Source: Siphonodentalium dalli
Taxonomy: Eukaryota > Mollusca > Scaphopoda > Gadilida > Siphonodentaliidae
Length of the DNA stretch: 64,000 bases
Assembly: GCA_032622095.1 (NCBI GenBank)
Contig: CP136068.1
Span: 118,595,509-118,659,508 of the forward strand
Direction of reading: 5' to 3'
The notes beneath the pieces were generated by a model, which was not told the origin of the DNA, did not search any database, and was given only the letters and a program-made list of their open reading frames with translations. Position numbers and translations under genes: made by a program. This document shows positions 9,912 to 23,097 of this stretch, piece after piece; position 1 is the first letter of the stretch, and each line of letters begins with the position of its first letter.

Positions 9912-11289
9912 TACTATATATTTTGAGACTTCCGTATATATATATGTGTGTACTTTATAGAATCAAAAACGACTGCACCCATCGAGCTCAAACTTCCCAT
10001 CTAAGGTCAAAAACCCACGGGAATGGTCGTCGCGGCATTTTGGAGAAGCTCAGAGCACCCATTCTCCACTCCCAATCAACGGCACTGCGGTGGTTAATCG
10101 CGTTGATAGTTAAAGAGCGTTCCTATCCGCAGTGTAGTTGATAAAGAGCGTATATGCGTAATGTCATTCTTACGTCTGGGTCTGGGCGTGTGCGATTAAG
10201 ACTGTATGCAGACATGAGCGTGTTGTGTGACGACATTCCCAACACCTAGCAGGGACAAATATCTATTAGCCAGCATCAAGGCGAGTATTGCGACGTATAT
10301 TAATTCAAATGCTTTCGATCAAACAATATTCTCTGTCGCACTCATATTTCGTCATCTCTACGAATCCACTGCAATCGACCTATTTTTAGAACGCAGCACA
10401 TTTCGCGTTGGTGATGGGGTGAACGGCGGGATTAATTTAAAAATGTCATGTTGGTAAACATATCTAGCCGAGAATTCCTCAGACCTACAGACGAATGCGA
10501 CCACCAAATTTCAAAATTGGTCACTTGACCTCCCCATGAATATCTTCTGGGAAATGCCAAATATCTATTAGACAGCATCAAGGCGAGTTTTGCGACGTAA
10601 TTAATTCAAATGCTTTCGATCAAACAATATTCTCTGTCGCACTCATATTTCGTCATCTCTACGAATCCACTGCAATCGACCTATTTTTAGAACGCAGCAC
10701 ATATCGCGTTGGTGATGGGGTGCACGGCCGGATTAATTTAAATATGTCATGTTGGTAAAAATATATAGCCGAGAATTCCTCAGACCTACAGACGAATGCG
10801 ACCAGCAAATTTCAAAATTGGTCACTTGACCTCCCCATGAATATCTTTTGGGAAATGCCAGGGAATGCGTGCCCATTATCGGGCCATTGTGTGTGTCGCG
10901 GTCGCGCAATTTTAACACTTTCGAGGTAAATACACGTGGTTGTGAATTACGTCACGCCACGTGGATCCAGGCGGAAGTTAACCTGACCCTTCCGATGCCG
11001 CATACGTTAATGATACCGGAGTTATAGCACGCGCGTTATGTTTTTTGACTGACCACAGTGACCGATCCGCCAAATGTGAACATGTTAGCAACTGTTACGG
11101 CAGTCCGTTGCCCACGGCAGTCAATTGCTGTGTCGAATATTGAAGCCACCTGATCAATTCAAGGTCAAATCGGGTAAAACTGGCTGATTTCGATGAAATT
11201 GTACACCTAGGTGCAGCACACGTGTCTCGGAAGCTGTTGCAATTTCTTTTTCGAACAAAGCCATGTGTACCACTCCCTCGGGCTACTGG
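9912..11289 (+). mobile_element. Non-autonomous Helitron, family D, copy with degraded 3' end
   Basis: Starts 'tactatatattttgagactt' directly after CTAG. Its last ~80 bases ('gtctcggaagctgttgcaat', 'cgaacaaagccatg') parallel the 3' end of the 9246-9911 element, then end CTGG at 11286-11289 followed by T. The final hairpin is eroded. At about 1.38 kb its length resembles the 1.29 kb copy at 6647-7932. It contains a 302-bp duplication (10256-10859) and, near 11160-11190, 'ttcaaggtcaaatcggg', a phrase of family C. Confidence 0.55.
10256..10859 (+). repeat. 302-bp tandem duplication inside Helitron D
   Basis: Units begin at 10256 and 10558 with 'caaatatctattag'. Both contain 'gcatcaaggcgagt', 'atgctttcgatcaaacaata', 'cgcagcacat' and 'cctcagacctacagacgaat'. 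Only a few substitutions separate them, so the duplication is young. Confidence 0.92.
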
Positions 11290-13544
11290 TCCCACAGGTT
11301 CTAACCATTAAGTTGGAATTCTTGGAAACACGTTGATGACATTTATTGTACAACTATATACAAGTGCACCCCATCAGGTGGCCACGGAGAATAATACAAC
11401 AACATCTTCTCACGCTGCACGTTAGTATCAAGTGTGCGTTCAGAAACAAGAGTGAGTCAAATCAAGTGAAGTCCTAGAGCTTGGCTCTGTCTGGTATATA
11501 TGGGCTGAGAGGAAAACGTCCTGAACTCCAGATGTCGTGATTTGATTGGAACACGTATGCGCCGCTCCCATCAACACCATAATTCATCAACAACAGATGG
11601 ACAATTAATAACTTGTTTTGATGAACCCCAGAGGCAATGATCTAAATCATTCACCTGAGAGTTGTTGTTCCCAACATCAGGCCAGGACACTGACCCCAGC
11701 TACGAAAGTATTACATAACTCATATCACCTTTTTCACAATTTTTGTCATAAGACAAAAAACTTGATGAGAGATTAAACTATCCCATTTTGGAATATGAAT
11801 TGTTCCGAAGCAGAAGAATGTCATAATCCTACAAGTTCCCATCACAGGAATGTCACACTCCGAAATTTCTTTAGTCGAGCAAAACCTTCGATTGCTATGA
11901 ATTGGTCCGAAACAGAAGAATGTCATAATCCTAGAATAAGCTTTGGTTCTGGAGAGTTAGTTCTGATACAGCGTTGGAAGTTAATGGTGCCTCTCCCTAT
12001 TAACCCTGTTTATCTTTGCTATATTCTGACTCATCGGTTGATCCAGATCCAGCGTTGGAGAACAACGGTGCCTTTCCCGGTCATTCCCGAGCATCCTGGC
12101 TAGATTCCGAATGAATGATTGATCGATTGATCCAGATATGACTTTTGTCGGAAGTTATAATGGCCTTGTTTCGATACGAAAGTCGAATAAATTTCCAACT
12201 TGATCTTGAATTCAGGTGTAAATTGGTTAAGGGTCAATATGGTTTAATATCTATGGTGTGACTTCCTGTCATGGCTTAAACCGACTTGTTCGATACGAAA
12301 GTTGAATACATTTCAACTTGATCTTGAATTTGGGCATAAATAAATGGTCAACATAGTACTGTCTAGTGGAAAGGACTGCATATACGTTGTGTAAGAACTG
12401 AAATGAATTATCTGGGTAATGTCAATAGCGTTAGAACACGCTTATACGTGTAGAACACGATTTAAACCTTGAAAATGACCATTACCGATTATCATTGTAA
12501 TTGGGGCATAAAGACCCCACCTATACCATCATGTACAATTGAAATTGTACAAATGCTCTATAGCATTAAATGTCCCAATTTGTTGGCACCGGCGTGTGGA
12601 ACTACGCACTTCGAGTCGAACCTCTATTTCATTGCCGTGAAAATGCCAAATTAAATCTCACGGGCCCCGCATTTGGGAACACCCGTCAAATCACCTTGAA
12701 ATTACAATGTAACCGATTCACATTTCAATTTGAAAAAAACTGAAATTCTAACAACTCTCATAAACATAAACATCTCCCACACCAAGGACATTTTATATAA
12801 ATGCCATCGATTATATATATATATATTTTCCTTGTGAAACGGAATAAAATGTACAACTCATGAGACAATTTGCTTGGCTTATTGGTTCACATAGCTAATT
12901 ATATATGGGTTTTTAATACAACCTACATTACATTATTATCATATGTTCCTTTAACAATTCAATAGTTCACTGTACAAACTTTAATTTCCTGACATCAGCT
13001 AACTCTTTAAACGTATTTCCAGTTCATTCTCATATGTCTATTTAAACTTAAAATATTCAGACAACGACTAACTTATATTTTCATGACCTCAGACAACTCT
13101 TAAACGGAATGCGTAAGCTAGTCTTCCTTCACATGTCCCTTTAACTAAAATCAATAGATAGGTCACCATACGAATTTTAATTTTTCCTGACCACAGCTTA
13201 ACTGCTAAATGAAAAATATATAATTAACACTTTAGTTCCTACAGTCCCGTGTTGACAGTTTTGACCAGTTTGCATAATTAATACCCTAAGGCCATGTGTC
13301 GACTCCTAGTTTTGTCTATGCATTGCTGTTGTGAACACCGTTCTTTCATCGAAGTGACTCGGGTATTCAGTGGTCATTGTCTCCTGTATATTTACCCCGA
13401 AATGCCAGCTCATTTGTGTTTTCGCTAGAAATAGCCAGTGGTGTACTAATTTTCTTTTTGCCTGGATCTAATTCTCATGTTAATGTTTTCAACATAGCTA
13501 TGGTTCAAAATGTGTCTTTAAACAGTATATCTTCATGAAAAGAT
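11290..13544. other. Unannotated stretch with small direct repeats
   Basis: No gene is recognised. A 102-bp direct repeat starts at 11797 and 11899 ('gaattg(t/g)tccgaa', 'cagaagaatgtcataatcct'); the second unit is partial. Loose ~80-bp repeats of 'cagcgttgga' occur at about 11970-12110, and a duplicated phrase 'tcgatacgaaag' with 'caacttgatcttgaatt' at about 12170-12330. The remainder is AT-rich, with a short TA run near 12813. Confidence 0.5.
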
Positions 13545-13918
13545 TTCGATGAAACTTGGTATATGGGGGTACTTTCGGTCGAGGAGTGGCATGGCCCTAT
13601 TAATTTGCCCGTACGACGTGACCTTGACCTTGAAATATGGTCATTTCAAGGTCAAACGCCCGAGTATCGCGGGATTTCGATGAAAATTAGTGTCTGGGGA
13701 TACTTTCGTATGGGGAGTTTCGTAAGCATATTCGTTTGCCCGTGCGACGTAACCTAGACCTTGAAATCGGGTCAATTTATCCACTGAGTGTTTTGGACGG
13801 GTCAAATCGTGACCCCACCTGACCTTGACCTTCAAAATGGACAATTCAAGGTCAAATTGCGCAATTCGCCGAAAAGCAGAGGGGAAACAGCCCGGAAGAA
13901 GTCGGGTCCACCTGCTAG
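13545..13918 (+). mobile_element. Helitron family C, 5'-truncated copy
   Basis: Family-C core units ('gatttcgatgaaacttggta', 'tactttcggtcgaggag', 'cgtacgacgtgacc') lead to the hairpin CCCGGA-AGAA-GTCGGG, then CTAG at 13915-13918 and T. The 5' terminus is absent. TGACCTTGA / TCAAGGTCA words occur at 13619-13627, 13625-13633, 13646-13654, 13820-13828 and 13846-13854. Confidence 0.8.
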
Positions 13919-16140
13919 TATATATATATAATTATAGTTATAGTTTAAATTCCTGGAATCGAAACTATAGCATGACTTTATAGTTTGGCCTTGCAACCCT
14001 TTTTTTTGGTAATCTATCTAGGTCCGACCTAAAGCTTAAAGCTTAATGCTCTGAGTTGTTGTCTGTTTACCCATTAGCTGGTAGGGGGTGAAGACATAAT
14101 ATTTTCCACGTTGTGGAGTATAGAGGGAAATTACTGTCTTCACGGCACTTGCAAAGTTAATCGGTAAAGGACGCTTTGTCGCGTGTGTATTGTCTGGTCA
14201 GTGAGTATCGGTATGTTTGATTGGTATTAAGTCGCTGTTGTAAAGTATGATTGTCACTGAGTGACCAGGTATGCTCAGAAAGCGTGAATGGTCAATCTAG
14301 TGTCAGTTGTCGTCGCAGTCGGACACGGTTTTCAATACCTGTTTGTTTTGTTTTTTTAAGAAAAACGTGAGATACTATCTTGTGTGTTCATCGGATGACG
14401 GCTAAGAAAACGAATCCGACGTTTTTATCCATGAGACCGGTATATTGAGCATTTTTCGGATACAGGTTTCCAGACCACCACATACAAAAGATATATAAAA
14501 ATGATAGTGATGGGTCTGGTTTTCTTGTACGGTTCCCAGTCTGTGAAGGGTGACTGATTCCGATGGGCCAAGATAGAGAGTGCGCTAATGATATTTCGAT
14601 CCATTTTCATATTTCCATATATATATTTGGATATTCTGTTTGAATTTATTATTTAATACTAAACGCTATCATGGCTATCTAGGTCCGACCGCCTAGCGTT
14701 GCACTTAAGGCTTAATGTTCTGGGTTGTTTGTTTAGCGGTAGGCGTGAAGACTTGGACATACGTAAAAAGTCACCTTTTTATTACCAAAGTTGGTTGCCA
14801 TTTTTGGAAGCCATCTTGTGTAATTTTGTCTAAAAACACATTACTGTGACACATTTAACAGACATCAAAACAGTAAACAAATTTGATACCAAAGATATTT
14901 CCATTTACTTGAATAAATGGTCCAAACATGAAAAGTAATTTTTGCCGATCTTGATGTCAAGTTTGTGATAGAACAATCCAATAATTCTGGTAATGTCAGT
15001 AGTTACATTAGTAACACTTAACCAATGTGCATCAGACATGTTAGAATATAATTTATATCGACTACGGCCTGTAAGCGATTACATGGCATGCTGGGCCAAT
15101 ATTGACCTTTTCCCAGGTTTTGGTCGACATTTTGGCAGCCATTTAGAGACCATGTGACACTTTTGGCTCCATTGATTTGAAATATTCATTTGTCATGGAA
15201 TGCCTCACTTAGTTTGTACAATTCTGTTCATTTCTTGTTAAAATATGACTAGAATCCTAATGGTGATTTTTGGTAAAATTTCATAGCGAGTTCGGTAAAA
15301 TATAATTTTTGAGGGCTTGGAAGGGGCTACGACCTCATAAAAGGCATATTCATTGCTCCAATGATCAGTTAATATGAATAATACAAAAATGTGGTCACAA
15401 ATCTGATCCAGTTCCATACAGCAGATTTTAACGGCCATCTTGAATGGGAGTTCCAATTTTACCCTAAAATGTAGCATTACATGTATATCTCACAGAATCA
15501 TACTTAATGTATATGCCACATTTTGAATAACATATTTCATGGTAAGATTAATTGCGACTTTCAATAAATTATATAACCACGAAACGCTCTTTAAATTTGG
15601 AAAATCCCTTAAAAGGGGGGTTAATGTGAAATCCAGCGTGGCTTCATACGTAATATCAATTAGTGTGTGGATATGTACATATGTGCAAAGTTTAATGCTT
15701 TAGTCACAAATTGAACAATTGCCTTGCAAATTGGACTATTACCAGGATAGGAGGATGCAACAATTCCCAGCCAAGTACCTTATATATAGTACGCTATTCT
15801 ATCTTCAGATTTAAGTAATTAGGTTTTGACTTCAGGCAGCGCAACTATGCCATTTGACAATTTGGAGTTTACTCTTTGTATGACTAAACCCTTTTGCCCA
15901 TCGTGCAGGTTACATCTCTTATCCGAACGTCACCAAACGTTATCAGGATATTTGTGGTGCTCTATAAATGGTAACCATCAATTATTTTCTGAAATTTGTT
16001 AAAAACATGGCCCTCAGTAGCCATTGGAACAGCCTATAGTCAGCATTTATTGGATAATTGTTTCGAAAATGTGCAGGTATGTTTAGGAATACCTGAACAA
16101 TTTAAAAACAATTTGATGAAAAAGATGACCGCCGACAATC
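13919..16140. other. Unannotated stretch with a dispersed repeat pair
   Basis: A short (TA)n run follows the Helitron. A repeat of about 80 bp containing 'atctaggtccgacc', 'aggcttaatg' or 'agcttaatgctctg', and 'gtgaagac' occurs at about 14022-14095 and 14679-14757, flanking ~600 bp of unrecognised sequence. From 14790 onward, loose phrases such as 'gccatcttg' announce the repeat family at 16141. No gene is recognised. Confidence 0.45.
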
Positions 16141-16872
16141 ATGTTGGATTTTACTCTTTGCATGACTAGATCTTTGGCAAACCATACAGACCACATCCCT
16201 CAGTCGATCTTCACAAAATTTCATATGGATATTCGGGGGTGCCCTCGAGATGGGAGCCGTTATTTCCCCCTAAATTCGTTGAAAACTTGTCTGTCAGCAG
16301 CCATCTTGGATTCCAAATTTGAATCCATCGGCACACCATGCAACCCACATTTATTGGAGAAATGTTTGAAATGAAAATAATTTCATCTACACAATACAAG
16401 CCCTTTACTGTAACTTTTATACTTACCTTCTTCTTTATTATTCTATTCATTGTTCAGCAAAAGAAATAATCTTTCCCAAGTTGAGCTAGAGTGCCAATGA
16501 CACTTTCACTCGGCCGCCGGCAGCCATGTTGGATTTTACTCTTTGCATGACTAGATCTTTGGCAAACCATACAGACCACATCCCTCAGCCGATCTTCACC
16601 AAATGTCATATGGATCTTCGGTGGTGACCTCGAGATGGGAGCCGTCATTTCCCCCCTAAATTCTTTGAAAACTTGTCTATCAGCAGCGATCTTGGATTCC
16701 AAATTTGAATCCATCGGCATACCATGCAACCCACATTTATTGGAAAAATTTGAAATGAAAATAATTTCATCTACACAATACAAGCCCTTTACTGTAACTT
16801 GTATACTTACCTTCTGCTTTATTATTCTATTCATTGTTCAGCAAAAGAAGTAATCTTTCCCAAGTTGAGCTA
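16141..16872. repeat. 385-bp direct duplication of a CCATCTTGG-type repeat
   Basis: Two units, starting at 16141 and 16526, share long near-identical runs ('atgttggattttactctttg', 'gactagatctttggcaaacc', 'aacccacatttattgga', 'tcagcaaaag', 'caagttgagctagagtg'). Within each unit are two ~170 bp sub-repeats, one carrying the 'gccatcttggatt' or 'gcgatcttggatt' phrase. High identity indicates a recent duplication of an older array. No coding function is seen. Confidence 0.88.
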
Positions 16873-17484
16873 GAGTGCCAATGACAATTTCATTCAGGTT
16901 GCAACCAGTTATTGTCTGTGCAAACAGGCCAAAACATGTTTTATGAAATAAATGAATGAATATGAAAATATATGCATAAACCTGAAGCTTTGCTATCGAT
17001 GAGGTCAAATCTGGCTGATGAATGTAAAATTCATGAGTGTAACGATACCGCCCCAGGTCCTGTTAACCAAAACGCTGATAAAATGTTGGTAGTAACGTTT
17101 ATTTCATGTTTAAAATATTAAATGTCAAATCAGGCAAACGATACATGCTTCTTCCATAAAACAGCAAAGAAAATCAGGCCGCATATTACGTTTACGTATG
17201 GCCACGTTAGTTGATACACATAATATATATACATAGTCGTTGAAAACAACTATTTATATAATAACGTTCGCTATATGTGAAAAGGGTTGGACTATCAATG
17301 TTATAACATCTGCCGGGCTAAGATCGCTCCAAGAAGGGGAGAAGGGGATCATTACAGATCAATTTTAATAAGAAATGGTATCCCATGTGTTGTTCTATGA
17401 GCTTGTCAACACAATATAATTTTTCTTTAGAAATGAGATGGTATCTGTAACCATATGATATATTATATGGATTACTATAAAATA
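16873..17484. other. Unannotated stretch
   Basis: AT-rich and without recognisable gene, RNA or repeat. A minus-strand open frame overlaps the next tandem repeat and is not supported. Confidence 0.4.
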
Positions 17485-18070
17485 TCCCTTTCCGTGATAG
17501 GACAGCTAGGAGAGGTGCTGTCGGTGCCTTTTTTATTTTGCGCACATGGCGGAACCGGCCGCACGTTAGGGATTAACAGTGTCGTTTCAGCTTGAGATAT
17601 CGACTTTGGGATTGGAACTTTGATACATACATGTCTATTCTACACGATAGTACATGCCACATTTCGCTCGGTCCCATGGTGGCGGTACGGTCGGCGGGTG
17701 TTATTTTCTGTGTTTTTGCGTACATGCATAGCTAATTCTACCGCCACGAAGTTGTTAATATATTCGATGGCAACTTGCCAGATCGGCCATCGATGCAGAT
17801 GTGTATCCGCTGCATGATATGATGTCCCTTCCCGTGGTCACACAGCTAGGAACGGTCGGAGTCTTTTTTTATTTTGCGTACCAGGCCGCAAGTTAGGGGT
17901 TAACAGTGCCGTTTACACTTGAGACATCGACATGGGATTGAAACTTGGTACTTAAAGGTCTATGCTGCACGATGGTGCCCGATTCATCTCGATCGGACCC
18001 CTGGGGACGGTGCGGTCGGGTGCTGTCGGGTTTTAGCTGGACCGCTTATAGAGGCTTTGTGGTATAGTGT
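17485..18070. repeat. ~340-bp tandem repeat, two diverged units
   Basis: Matching landmarks recur 340 bp apart: 'acagctagga' (17503 and 17843), 'tttttattttgcg', 'ggttaacagtg' or 'gattaacagtg', 'cttgagatatcgac' or 'cttgagacatcgac', 'gggattg(g/a)aact', and 'cggtcgggtg'-like ends. Divergence is substantial. Confidence 0.75.
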
Positions 18071-18135
18071 CTGTGCTCATGACGTCGTCTGGAGAGGTCA
18101 TTGAGGTTTCATAAAGCTTCGCTTGTAGAGGTTAT

Positions 18136-18169
18136 TAGCTCACCTGAGACTAAGTATCCGGTGGATTAG
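18136..18169 (+). repeat. Hairpin head of dispersed repeat, second copy
   Basis: TTAGCTCACCTGAGAC-TAA-GTATCCGGTGGATTAG matches the head at 168-199 with a few changes in the right stem. No CGTC tract or tandem array follows, so it is a solo or truncated copy. Confidence 0.5.
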
Positions 18170-19555
18170 TTAAATGCAAATTTTGGGCTCAGTTATTTTC
18201 CCTTTATTGTTGAATCTGGCCTGTAGTAATCGTTTACAATTAACAGAGTTAATATTTTCTCAATATCCTTACCTATGTGATCGCATCGTTTCAACATAAT
18301 CATCGGAAATGTAACTAAGAGTGCACTTTTATCCAAAAATTAAGAGAAACCGATCGTCACATTTATCGCAATTTCGATTGCGAAAGCTCAAAATGAATGA
18401 CATCATGGCATGATGTTTACGAAAACAAATTGAAACGCGTGAAATTTATAATATCAAAGCGAGACAAGTGAGCTATCACGTCTTTCAGCGGCCGTAATTC
18501 ATGCCAAATTAGAATTACAAAGATGCAAGCAACATAACTCGTGTAACATTCCATAATATATGGACATGGCACGTGGGTTTATTCCTATGAATGGACGCAA
18601 CTACAGGTTGCGTAATATCATAAGTTCTATAAAACATCCGTGCACGAGTCGATCAGAAACAAAATAATGTTATTCATGTTTTGTTTGTGTATATTGTTAC
18701 ATGAAAAAAAACCCTTATAGTTGGCCCATTTTAAAGGGATACTGTACTCAAAGGTTTTTGCTGGTTTCCATAGTCTCTGCTTCATTATTGAAAGTCAGAT
18801 AATCTGAGTACGAAGTAATGTTACGGATGGCAGATTGGCCGGAATGTGAAAACAACTATATCGTCATCGAGTATTCGAGTAATTTTTGTACAGTTGTCAA
18901 GCAAATGTATTCAATAAATGTCACATTACTTGCATACTAGTCCCATATACTCATTTAAGTTATCGTATAGTCACCAGTCAGTGAGTGGCTTGCGTTTGCG
19001 TGCCGTATCAACATTTTTTTCACGATCATGTGTGCCACGCGTTGCCCAATCCACTGTCCGTCAATTAATTTGATTACGTCTTGTACACAGACATTCGTAA
19101 TTTAATTTATGGCTGGAGCCATAAATAAAATTTATATCAGATTATTAACTGTGATTTTAAGATAACCTGTTAACCTGAACGTTTACAGAATACATCTTCG
19201 ACTCAAATTACTTATTTTTCTATATATTATCGATATTAGATCGTTGCTATTACCGGGAATTATTGAAATTGGCGTACAGCACCCCTTTAATGATAAATGA
19301 CACGTAGGTGAGTGGATGGTTTCACACTTGTATTGGTATTTAGTTGATAAATACAAGAGCGTTGTCATAATGCTTACTTTTATTGAAAATATACTCGCTC
19401 ATAGCGTTCATAACCAGCGATGGAACTTAGATGGCGCAAGCCATATCTACTAAGTTCCAATGCATCTAAGACCCAGGACGTCAACTCCGCTGTGAACATT
19501 AGACACCGTACATAGACAGATTTATTTATCCCGTCGATAATCGCTTTCTCCAGAA
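18170..19555. other. Unannotated stretch
   Basis: No gene or clear repeat. A small hairpin (tttatggct-gg-agccataaa) lies at about 19105-19125. Frames near 19380-19577 fall into the following repeat. Confidence 0.4.
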
Positions 19556-19900
19556 CAATACGACCGAATGGGTTCATATTTGGCGTGGATGTTCCCTAGG
19601 CTAGGCACATTCAGATTTGTTCAAATGAGGTCACCAAATCAAATAGTTGTGAATCCAGTGCCATAAATCTTTCCCGCCATAGTAATCATAGTAATTCTTG
19701 GATTGGTTCATATTTGGTGTGGATGTTCCCGAGGTGACTCAAATTCAGAGTTGTTCAAATGAGTGCACCAGATCAAATAGTTGCAAAGCCAGGGTCATAA
19801 CTCTTTCCCTACATAATAATTCCAGAACCATCGGGTCTATTTAGCTTTGATATGGAGGGTCCTTCGGTGACTGGGGTTCAGACATGTTTAAACTTGAGAA
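19556..19900 (+). repeat. Family-1 tandem repeat, ~2.5 units
   Basis: The phrases 'cgaccgaatgggttcatatt', 'tggcgtggatgttccc', 'agatttgttcaaatga', 'ggtcaccaaatcaaatag' and 'cataaatctttcccgccat' match the array at 299-600 closely. A second unit begins near 19690 and a third is cut near 19890. Confidence 0.75.
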
Positions 19901-20038
19901 AAATTATGTGAGCGTTTGAATTCAAGTTGGGTACTGATATGTAAATATGAGCATTTGACTCTTTTCGTCTTTGTTAATGATGTGTAGATCTATTATGCTG
20001 ATAATTTCAAGGACAAAGTATCAGTGGTGCAAGCATGA

Positions 20039-20054
20039 GGGGGGGGGGGGGGGG
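20039..20054. repeat. Poly-G run
   Basis: Sixteen consecutive G residues. Comparable C or G runs occur at about 3348, 21290 and 51877; such runs may also be assembly weak points. Confidence 0.95.
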
Positions 20055-21304
20055 TAACTCTTCCCTAAATTTTGTAACTACTTTTGAGGAGAATTCATTT
20101 CAACTCTTAAAATATACCGTTTGAAAATTATGAGATGAATGGATCTCGTAGATTGGGATTTACATTCGTTCAAATAGGGGCGGAATAGGGGCAGAGATAA
20201 GAGATTTATTTCTTCTCTACCTGTATATGTGTCGTTGAATTCAAGCGTATTACTGGTATAATACTATATATATTCCTCATGATTTCTAAGCTAAAGCGTC
20301 GGGTGAGTTTTGATCCCCCTACTTGATAAAAATTGTAAACAGTTGGAAATTGCACAAACGCTCACAATAAGTTGTTTCGACCACGACTGTAGTGGTCACT
20401 TAAATAGCTGGCATGGATAGCGAGCTTGATGCGTCGCGGTTGCCAGAGCAGCGAGGCACCGGCATTACCTGATTACGCCTTTGTTCATATTATGACCACG
20501 ATGTGGTTGTATATACACTGTATTTCCGACACCGGATATTATGCAGGAACGTACGAAATGTCCAAAATGACTTACATAGCAGCAAACATGAGTTTCTCGG
20601 CTGTTTGTTAATATTATTTTCGAAGATATAATTATTTGGTGTACGACGAATTGCAGGAGCACTGTCGTGCAAACTGAATTCGTATGTGACATATTGCAAG
20701 CTCAAAACAATATCTACAAATTGTAGGCAAATAAATGGGTCAAAATGGGAGTCATTATGGTGACGATTGCGTCATTTTGTTGCTTTCAAGTTCATTGGAA
20801 CACCACGTGTATGCCAATTCAATGGTGACTTATTTTTTAGTCTTAAAATCACATCAGATGGGGTCTATCTATCAGAATTCTAGTTGGCGTGATACATTTG
20901 AAGGTCCTCTTTTATATGTAATACAAATTATCATACTTGGCGACGTTTATGGTACATATTTCCCAAACATTGAAATGAGCAGTAATGATTATAGACCTCC
21001 CATTTACTAATGTTCGAAGTCAATCTTAGTTTACACCAAGTCTGACTTCACACACCAGCACTGGTTAGTAACTGTTCGCCAACAATAGTTTTTTAAATAT
21101 AAAATAAAATGTGCTGCGAACTATGTGAATTATGTCATATAATTGTAACTTCTGTATTATACATGTAGCTCGATAAAAGGAGCAAGCAGATGTTCATTTT
21201 AAAATTATAACTTGCCTGCATAAGGAGAGAAAGTGAAAATGCAAAACACCTATTTATGATAAAAACCTGACTTTCAAGTTTATTTATCCCCCCCCCCCCC
21301 CTGA
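20055..21304. other. Unannotated stretch ending in a poly-C run
   Basis: Short open frames (20426-20611, 20735-21010) show no recognisable domain and no clear splice context. A C run of about a dozen lies at about 21290-21301. Nothing else is supported. Confidence 0.4.
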
Positions 21305-21935
21305 TAATTTTGGAGAATTAGTGTAATCGCGCGTCCGTTCGTATGTCCTTTCGATTTCTTGTCAGGCTGTTCAATTATCCGATCGGAACGACATGCACTT
21401 CGTATGGCGAATGACAATTACATTATTGAGGTCAGTTTCAATTATGGTTTTAGTCCAATGATATTGGTAAAATTATTGGCAGCTACGAACGTTTGTTCAC
21501 GCCCCACGAAGTTTCGGCGAATATTTAAAAAAAATCCCTCCCAACACAGCTCCATATAGAACATTTTGGACTATTCTACTAACTGTTATGGTCGATGCCA
21601 TCCATATTGTGAAATGAGTCGCAATGGCAAAATTATGTCACCTGTTCAAGATGCAGCGGGCCTGGCCGTTTGACAACTGCAACCAAGGGGATCCATAATT
21701 CCATATCTGCAGGAACGATAAGGACAATTTATGGAATAAAATATTTATATAGATAAATATTTATGTATAATTTTGGAGAACTAGTGTAATCGCGCGTCCG
21801 TTCGTATGTTCTTTCGATTTCTTGTCAGGCTGTTAACGCCAGTTCAATTATCCGATCGGAACGACACTTCGTATGAGGAATGACAATTACATTATTGAGG
21901 TAAATTTCAATTATGGTTTTAGTCCGATGATATTG
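21305..21935. repeat. ~165-bp direct repeat, copies 463 bp apart
   Basis: Copies at 21305-21472 and 21768-21935 share 'taattttggagaa', 'gtgtaatcgcgcgtccgttc', 'tttcgatttcttgtcaggct', 'ttatccgatcggaacgac', 'acaattacattattgaggt' and 'ttatggttttagtcc'. A third, partial and older copy ('ccgatcagaacgaaacttgg', 'attacattattgag') follows at about 22012-22090. Confidence 0.85.
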
Positions 21936-23097
21936 TTCTCTGATTGATGATTTGTTTTACTTAGAAATTGTCATTTTCATGTTGTCCGCATAATAACCCC
22001 GGTTAATACTATCCGATCAGAACGAAACTTGGTACGAGTAATAAACATTACATTATTGAGATCGCGTTTCAATATACTTCCGGTTATGATCTTTATTAGA
22101 GCTATTGTCCTTTTCAGACCTATAAATTGACATTTTCGTTTAGCAAATATGATCAAAGATATTGTATTGATGCATATATTTGTTGACCAGCATTTATAAT
22201 ATGAAGACAATTATACTTACGTTGAAATGTTAATTGAAAGGAGCCAAATATGTAACCCGTGCAGTAGAGCAATTACCACCCTCTTTATTTTGAATTGGAT
22301 AGGAGTTCTGGTGAGCTACAGCATCGAGGAATTAAGGGCTTGATAAGTTGCCAAAAACAAATTGCCCTGACCCATTTTGTATACTATAGATATCAAATAA
22401 ATTTCAAGTCAAGCTGGAGCGATTAATCTCCTTAAAAACCTGGTCTGACTTCGTTTCAGCATATTTCATTATAGCGAATAACTACCAGGGGATCGGATTA
22501 CAAGTTAGTTCATCTTAAATGTTGTCAGTCGATCGTATTTATCTCGTTTGTTGACCTTTATAGACAAAAACACACTATGTGTCGATTTCTGAGCTACAAA
22601 GTTGTTTCTTTCTGGATGGCGACTGCGCCAATTCGCACGACAGTAAATATATTGTGATTTATAATTTGCCGTTCACTAGCATCTAACGTTTAAGCATGAT
22701 TGTGTGCTGATGCGCTGACAATTGTAATACAAATTACAACTCCTTTCTTCGTTGGTACAATATCTACAGGAACACATTGATGACTCAAGAAAATTGAAGA
22801 GGGTGTATTAAATAAGAGGCGTTTTGATCTTATTATTGATATTTTCCAGTGCATGAACGCGCTATCATTGAACAGTAATCCGAGTGCGTTGAACCGTCCA
22901 CAACACATCGTCGATAACCCACCAAGGCAATTGTACAGCGCACGTATTCAGCGAGAGACTTTGTCGAAATTATTACTCATTATAAATGAAATTGATAAAA
23001 TTTTAACAGTGGTATACTATCAAGAAGACAAAATTGGCAAAATTCCTGCATAATTTCTGGTGTGGATATACACAGTAATATATCATCGCTTGTTCCA
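21936..23097. other. Unannotated stretch
   Basis: After the partial third repeat copy nothing is recognised. A short frame at 22853-23053 follows a possible splice acceptor ('gatattttccag' ending near 22849), but the peptide has no known domain, so it is not called a gene. Confidence 0.35.
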
